Assembly (NCBI GenBank): GCA_020853455.1
Contig: JADYYV010000081.1
Coordinates: 1-9,695 of the forward strand
Reading direction: 5' to 3'
DNA: 9,695 bases
From: Alphaproteobacteria bacterium
GTDB lineage: Bacteria; Pseudomonadota; Alphaproteobacteria; Micavibrionales; UBA2020
Part shown: positions 7,627 to 9,695 of the stretch, in pieces
Layout: the number at the start of each line of letters is the position of its first letter
Numbering within the stretch: the stretch's first letter is position 1
Program-made: the position numbers and the translations under genes
The notes under the pieces: model-generated
The model's database searches: none
Told to the model about the DNA's origin: nothing
Seen by the model: the letters and a program-made list of their open reading frames with translations, nothing else

Positions 7627-7718
7627 CCACCCCCGCCTTGTGCGGGGGTCCAAAAGCGCGTCCGCGCGTCATATGACGGTAGGGCTGCCTTTTGGATGCC
7701 CGCGCAAGGCGGGCATGG
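7627..7718. repeat. Symmetric 92-bp palindromic repeat (element B)
   Basis: Arms 7627-7656 and 7689-7718 are 30 nt each and match as inverted repeats at 25 of 30 positions. Each arm is a perfect 8-bp hairpin: ACCCCCGC-CTTGT-GCGGGGGT and ATGCCCGC-CTTGC-GCGGGCAT. Four of the five arm differences are paired changes that keep both stems intact. A perfect 12-bp palindrome, CGTCATATGACG (7667-7678), sits exactly at the centre. The layout resembles element A, with related but distinct arms (CCCCCGC versus TCCCCGC stems). Probably a dispersed repeat. Confidence 0.85.
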
Positions 7719-7770
7719 CGAAACGGTGAACAGGCATTAAAATGATTATATGTAAATCAAAACGCAACAA

Positions 7771-7796
7771 TCCGTCAATTTCCCAGAATTGACGGA
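7771..7796. promoter_or_regulatory. Perfect 10-bp inverted repeat, candidate operator
   Basis: TCCGTCAATT (7771-7780), a 6-nt spacer TCCCAG, then AATTGACGGA (7787-7796). The right arm contains the TTGACG that reads as the -35 of the ankyrin promoter, which is where a repressor or activator dimer would bind. It could instead be an RNA hairpin, but no T-run follows on either strand, so a terminator is unlikely. Confidence 0.5.
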
Positions 7797-7817
7797 CACA
7801 GGCTTCTGGCCTAAAAA
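7789..7817 (+). promoter_or_regulatory. Putative promoter of the ankyrin gene pair
   Basis: A -35 TTGACG (7789-7794, five of six consensus) and a -10 TAAAAA (7812-7817, four of six) lie 17 bp apart. Transcription starting near 7824 would give a leader of about 87 nt that includes the hairpin over the ribosome binding site. The -10 is weak. Confidence 0.4.
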
Positions 7818-7882
7818 TAAACCTCGTTCAAATCGTTGTTCCGAAGGCCGGCCATGAGAAAAAATCTCGCCTGCATTTCCCG

Positions 7883-7903
7883 CGTCCTCCGCATTGGAGG
7901 GCG
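7883..7903 (+). promoter_or_regulatory. Hairpin enclosing the Shine-Dalgarno of the first ankyrin gene
   Basis: CGTCCTCC (7883-7890) pairs with GGAGGGCG (7896-7903) over a 5-nt loop GCATT: eight pairs, one of them G-U. The right arm holds the whole Shine-Dalgarno GGAGGG (7896-7901), 9 nt before the GTG start. The left arm carries CCTCC, the same sequence as the 16S anti-Shine-Dalgarno. Translation is therefore likely reduced unless the stem opens. Confidence 0.5.
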
Positions 7904-7910
7904 ATAAGCC

Positions 7911-8801
7911 GTGGCTTTCACGCAAAAGGGCAAAATCCTGAACGCGGTGCGCAACAACGACATCAAGTCGGTCACGCGCCTGCTCGACCGCGGCTATAAC
8001 GCGAATACCAGTTACTGGGACGGCGAAAGCCCGCTGCTGATGGCGGTGTATCTTGGGCGCACCGAAATTGTCGAGTTGCTTGTGTCGCGCGGCGCCGACC
8101 CGTTCGGCCAGCACCATCACGAAGAAATGACGACCGGCATCTGGCAGACGCTGCTGCATGTGGCGGCGGCGAACGGGCACCAGAAAATTGTCGATTTCCT
8201 GCTGGAGGGCGACAAATACGACAAGGCGCTGATCAACCGCATCGACAACAACCGCAACACCGCGCTGCACCTTGCGGCGGGCGGCGGGCATATTGAAATT
8301 GTGAAGACGCTGCTGGCGCATGGATTTGATCCCGCCATGACCGGCGCGAACGGAAAAAAAGCGGTCGGCTTCGCCTATCAGGGCAAGCATGCCGCCGTGG
8401 TCGAATTGCTGGAGGCGCATAAAAAACCGGTTCCCGCTGCGCTGCCGCCCGCGCCAGTTGCCGCGCCGGTTGCGCATGCTGAAGGCGAATGGAAGCTGTT
8501 GAACCCCGATACCGTCGCAAAAGTCTGCGATGTGGGCGGCGTCGGATATAAAATCACCGATGTGTTCAATTTCGCGGCGGGCGAGCGCATCCGCATCGTG
8601 AACAATTTGAAAACCAAGGCCGACCATGTGGAAACAACGCCGTTTGCGAAGCTGACCGACCAGCGTCAGCTGGACGAGGCGCGCGACGCACTGCAGGCGC
8701 TGGGCGGCAACCATGACGCGGCGCTGCCCGACAAAACGAAGAAAACGCCGCGCCTGCTGCAGCCGCCGCCCGGCGATTCCCCGAAAGCGCCAAAGCCATG
8801 A
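7911..8801 (+). CDS. Ankyrin-repeat protein with conserved uncharacterised C-terminal domain (paralogue 1)
   Basis: Function unknown. The product is 296 aa with no signal peptide or membrane segment, so it is presumably cytoplasmic. About five ankyrin repeats span residues 5-170; the clearest are TLLHVAAANGHQKIVDFLL and NTALHLAAGGGHIEIVKTLL. The first and last repeats are degenerate, as for capping repeats. A Pro/Ala-rich linker (about 171-190) leads to a block at 193-266 (EWKLL, GVGYKITDVFNF, NLKTKADHVET, ending LGG). This block aligns without gaps to residues 188-261 of the next gene's product, with 26 of 74 identities by my count. A Lys/Pro-rich tail follows. The start is GTG at 7911: an in-frame TAA at 7905-7907 excludes anything earlier, and GGAGGG lies 9 nt upstream. 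Its TGA overlaps the next start. Ankyrin repeats bind proteins, so a partner is likely, but nothing here identifies it. Confidence 0.9.
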   Translation: MAFTQKGKILNAVRNNDIKSVTRLLDRGYNANTSYWDGESPLLMAVYLGRTEIVELLVSRGADPFGQHHHEEMTTGIWQTLLHVAAANGHQKIVDFLLEGDKYDKALINRIDNNRNTALHLAAGGGHIEIVKTLLAHGFDPAMTGANGKKAVGFAYQGKHAAVVELLEAHKKPVPAALPPAPVAAPVAHAEGEWKLLNPDTVAKVCDVGGVGYKITDVFNFAAGERIRIVNNLKTKADHVETTPFAKLTDQRQLDEARDALQALGGNHDAALPDKTKKTPRLLQPPPGDSPKAPKP

Positions 8802-9634
8802 TGTTCAAGAAATCGAAACTGCACAACGCCATCCTCGAGGGCGACATCGCCCGCATGAAGGAAGTGCTGGCGCTGGGCGTCGATCCCGATCACGAGGATG
8901 ATTTCGGCCGCAGCTTCCTGTGGTTCGCCGTCAATCGCGGCAATCTGGCCGCCGTGCAGGCATTGGTCGAGGCGGGCGCGAATGTGACGACCGCCAATAA
9001 ATATAACGGCACGATTTTGCAAGTCGCCGCGCGCAAGGGCAGCGTCGAAATCGCGTCATACCTGCTGGAGAAAAACCCGAGGCTGCTGGAACTGCGCGAC
9101 CGCGAAGGCAACACCGCGCTGCACACGGCGGCGGAATCGGGCTATCCCGATTTGGTCGCTTACCTCATCGAAAAAGGATTGGACGCGAACGCGAAAAATT
9201 TCAGCAACCGCTCGCCGCTGTCGCTCGCGCAGAAAAACAACCATCACGAAGTTTCCGACCTGCTGAAGCCCTATGCGCCCGCGCGCATGAAGCTTGTGCC
9301 CGCGCCAGAGATCGAATCTAGGCCCGCGCCCGCCGAAGAAACCGCGCCGCTGTCCGATGAATGGCGCAAGCTGCCGGGCGAGCGCATCGCGCATGTGGCG
9401 GTCGAGGAAGCGATCGGGTACCGCATCACCGAAATTTTCAACTTCTCCGCGCGTGAAAAAACCACGCTCTACCGCAATCTTGAATCGAACGCCGAAACGG
9501 TTGAAACCCGCGGCTTCGATGCGATCGGCGACAAAACGCCGATCGAACAGGCACTCGAAGAACTCCGCAAACGCGGCGGCGTTTCCGAAGCGGCGAGCGT
9601 GACGGGGTTCGAGAAGAAGAAGCTGACGCCGTAA
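8798..9634 (+). CDS. Ankyrin-repeat protein with the same uncharacterised C-terminal domain (paralogue 2)
   Basis: Function unknown. The product is 278 aa, presumably cytoplasmic, with the same plan as its upstream paralogue. About five ankyrin repeats span residues 5-160 (KLHNAILEGDIARMKEVLAL, SFLWFAVNRGNLAAVQALV, NTALHTAAESGYPDLVAYLI, SPLSLAQKNNHHEVSDLL). A Pro/Ala/Glu linker (about 161-187) precedes the shared block at 188-261 (EWRKLPGERIAHV, IGYRITEIFNF, NLESNAETVET, ending RGG). The tail is short and Lys-rich. The ATG at 8798 overlaps the upstream TGA in ATGATG, and an alternative ATG at 8801 is directly adjacent. No strong Shine-Dalgarno is visible before it, which points to translational coupling. 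The pair most likely arose by tandem duplication and then diverged, since most positions differ, so the proteins may have distinct partners or form a heteromer. Confidence 0.9.
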   Translation: MMFKKSKLHNAILEGDIARMKEVLALGVDPDHEDDFGRSFLWFAVNRGNLAAVQALVEAGANVTTANKYNGTILQVAARKGSVEIASYLLEKNPRLLELRDREGNTALHTAAESGYPDLVAYLIEKGLDANAKNFSNRSPLSLAQKNNHHEVSDLLKPYAPARMKLVPAPEIESRPAPAEETAPLSDEWRKLPGERIAHVAVEEAIGYRITEIFNFSAREKTTLYRNLESNAETVETRGFDAIGDKTPIEQALEELRKRGGVSEAASVTGFEKKKLTP

Positions 9635-9667
9635 TTTCTATTTCATTCAGGCGATCCCGCCCTTGCT

Positions 9668-9691
9668 CCCTCTCCCGCTTGCGGGAGAGGG
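9668..9691. repeat. Perfect 11-bp hairpin palindrome near the right edge
   Basis: CCCTCTCCCGC (9668-9678), TT, then GCGGGAGAGGG (9681-9691). It starts 33 nt after the ankyrin stop codon. This pyrimidine-arm palindrome resembles a dispersed repeat type common between genes in proteobacterial genomes. The window ends before any T-run could be seen, so a terminator role for the ankyrin unit is open. Confidence 0.7.
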
Positions 9692-9695
9692 CGGG

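Larger units (their letters stand above)
7602..7910. other. Non-coding region of 309 nt between the glycosylase and the ankyrin genes
   Basis: No convincing gene in either direction. In order it contains a 92-bp symmetric palindromic repeat (7627-7718), an AT-rich stretch (about 7735-7770), a 10-bp inverted repeat (7771-7796) overlapping a promoter-like -35, and a hairpin over the ribosome binding site of the first ankyrin gene (7883-7903). A long minus-strand open frame crosses its right half but is a shadow of the ankyrin gene. I see no T-run terminator after the glycosylase gene. Confidence 0.75.

Noticed and set aside
7745..7750. A perfect minus-strand TATAAT in the ankyrin leader region
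   Set aside because: The nearest minus-strand TTGACG (7778-7773) is 22 bp away, too far for sigma70, and no minus-strand gene lies downstream.
7771..7796. The 10-bp inverted repeat as a rho-independent terminator
   Set aside because: The stem is not GC-rich and no T-run follows on either strand; an operator or RNA element fits better.
7746..8714. A 322-codon minus-strand open frame opposite the first ankyrin gene
   Set aside because: The plus strand encodes clear ankyrin repeats with a good ribosome binding site; the minus frame shows no domain and is explained as a shadow.

Overview
The window looks like chromosomal DNA from a GC-rich alphaproteobacterium. The evidence is the codon usage, the pal-cpoB-tilS-ftsH gene order, and high similarity to the Pal, FtsH and UvrD/PcrA families. 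I cannot name the order or genus from the sequence alone. It holds seven protein-coding genes (one cut by the left edge), two complete inverted-pair palindromic repeats, a third palindrome at the right edge, and several candidate regulatory sites. I see no rRNA, tRNA, CRISPR array, transposase or phage gene.

Layout. 1-1809 (minus): N-terminal 603 codons of a UvrD/PcrA-type DNA helicase. 1810-1986: divergent intergenic region with a good sigma70-like promoter facing pal. 1987-2505: pal, the peptidoglycan-associated lipoprotein. 2531-3463: cpoB/ybgF, a periplasmic coiled-coil plus TPR protein. 3473-3554: inverted pair of hairpins. 3584-4879: tilS, tRNA(Ile)-lysidine synthetase. 4940-6901: ftsH, the membrane AAA+ zinc protease, with its own promoter candidate. 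6912-7601: an AlkD-like alkylpurine DNA glycosylase placed 10 nt behind ftsH. 7602-7910: a 309-nt non-coding region with a 92-bp symmetric repeat, a 10-bp inverted repeat over a promoter-like -35, and a hairpin that would hide the next ribosome binding site. 7911-8801 and 8798-9634: two overlapping ankyrin-repeat genes that share an unrecognised C-terminal domain. 9668-9691: a perfect palindrome at the edge.

How the parts fit. pal and cpoB belong to the Tol-Pal envelope constriction system. The tolB gene that commonly precedes pal is not here; its place is taken by the divergent helicase. tilS and ftsH are essential housekeeping genes that often follow pal-cpoB in this class. The glycosylase is probably co-transcribed with ftsH. 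The ankyrin pair appears to be a separate two-gene unit: tandem paralogues, translationally coupled by an ATGA overlap, with the same plan of about five ankyrin repeats, a Pro/Ala linker, and a conserved block of about 74 residues containing GY(K/R)IT..FNF and VET motifs. That shared domain and its leader are the best candidates here for something undescribed.
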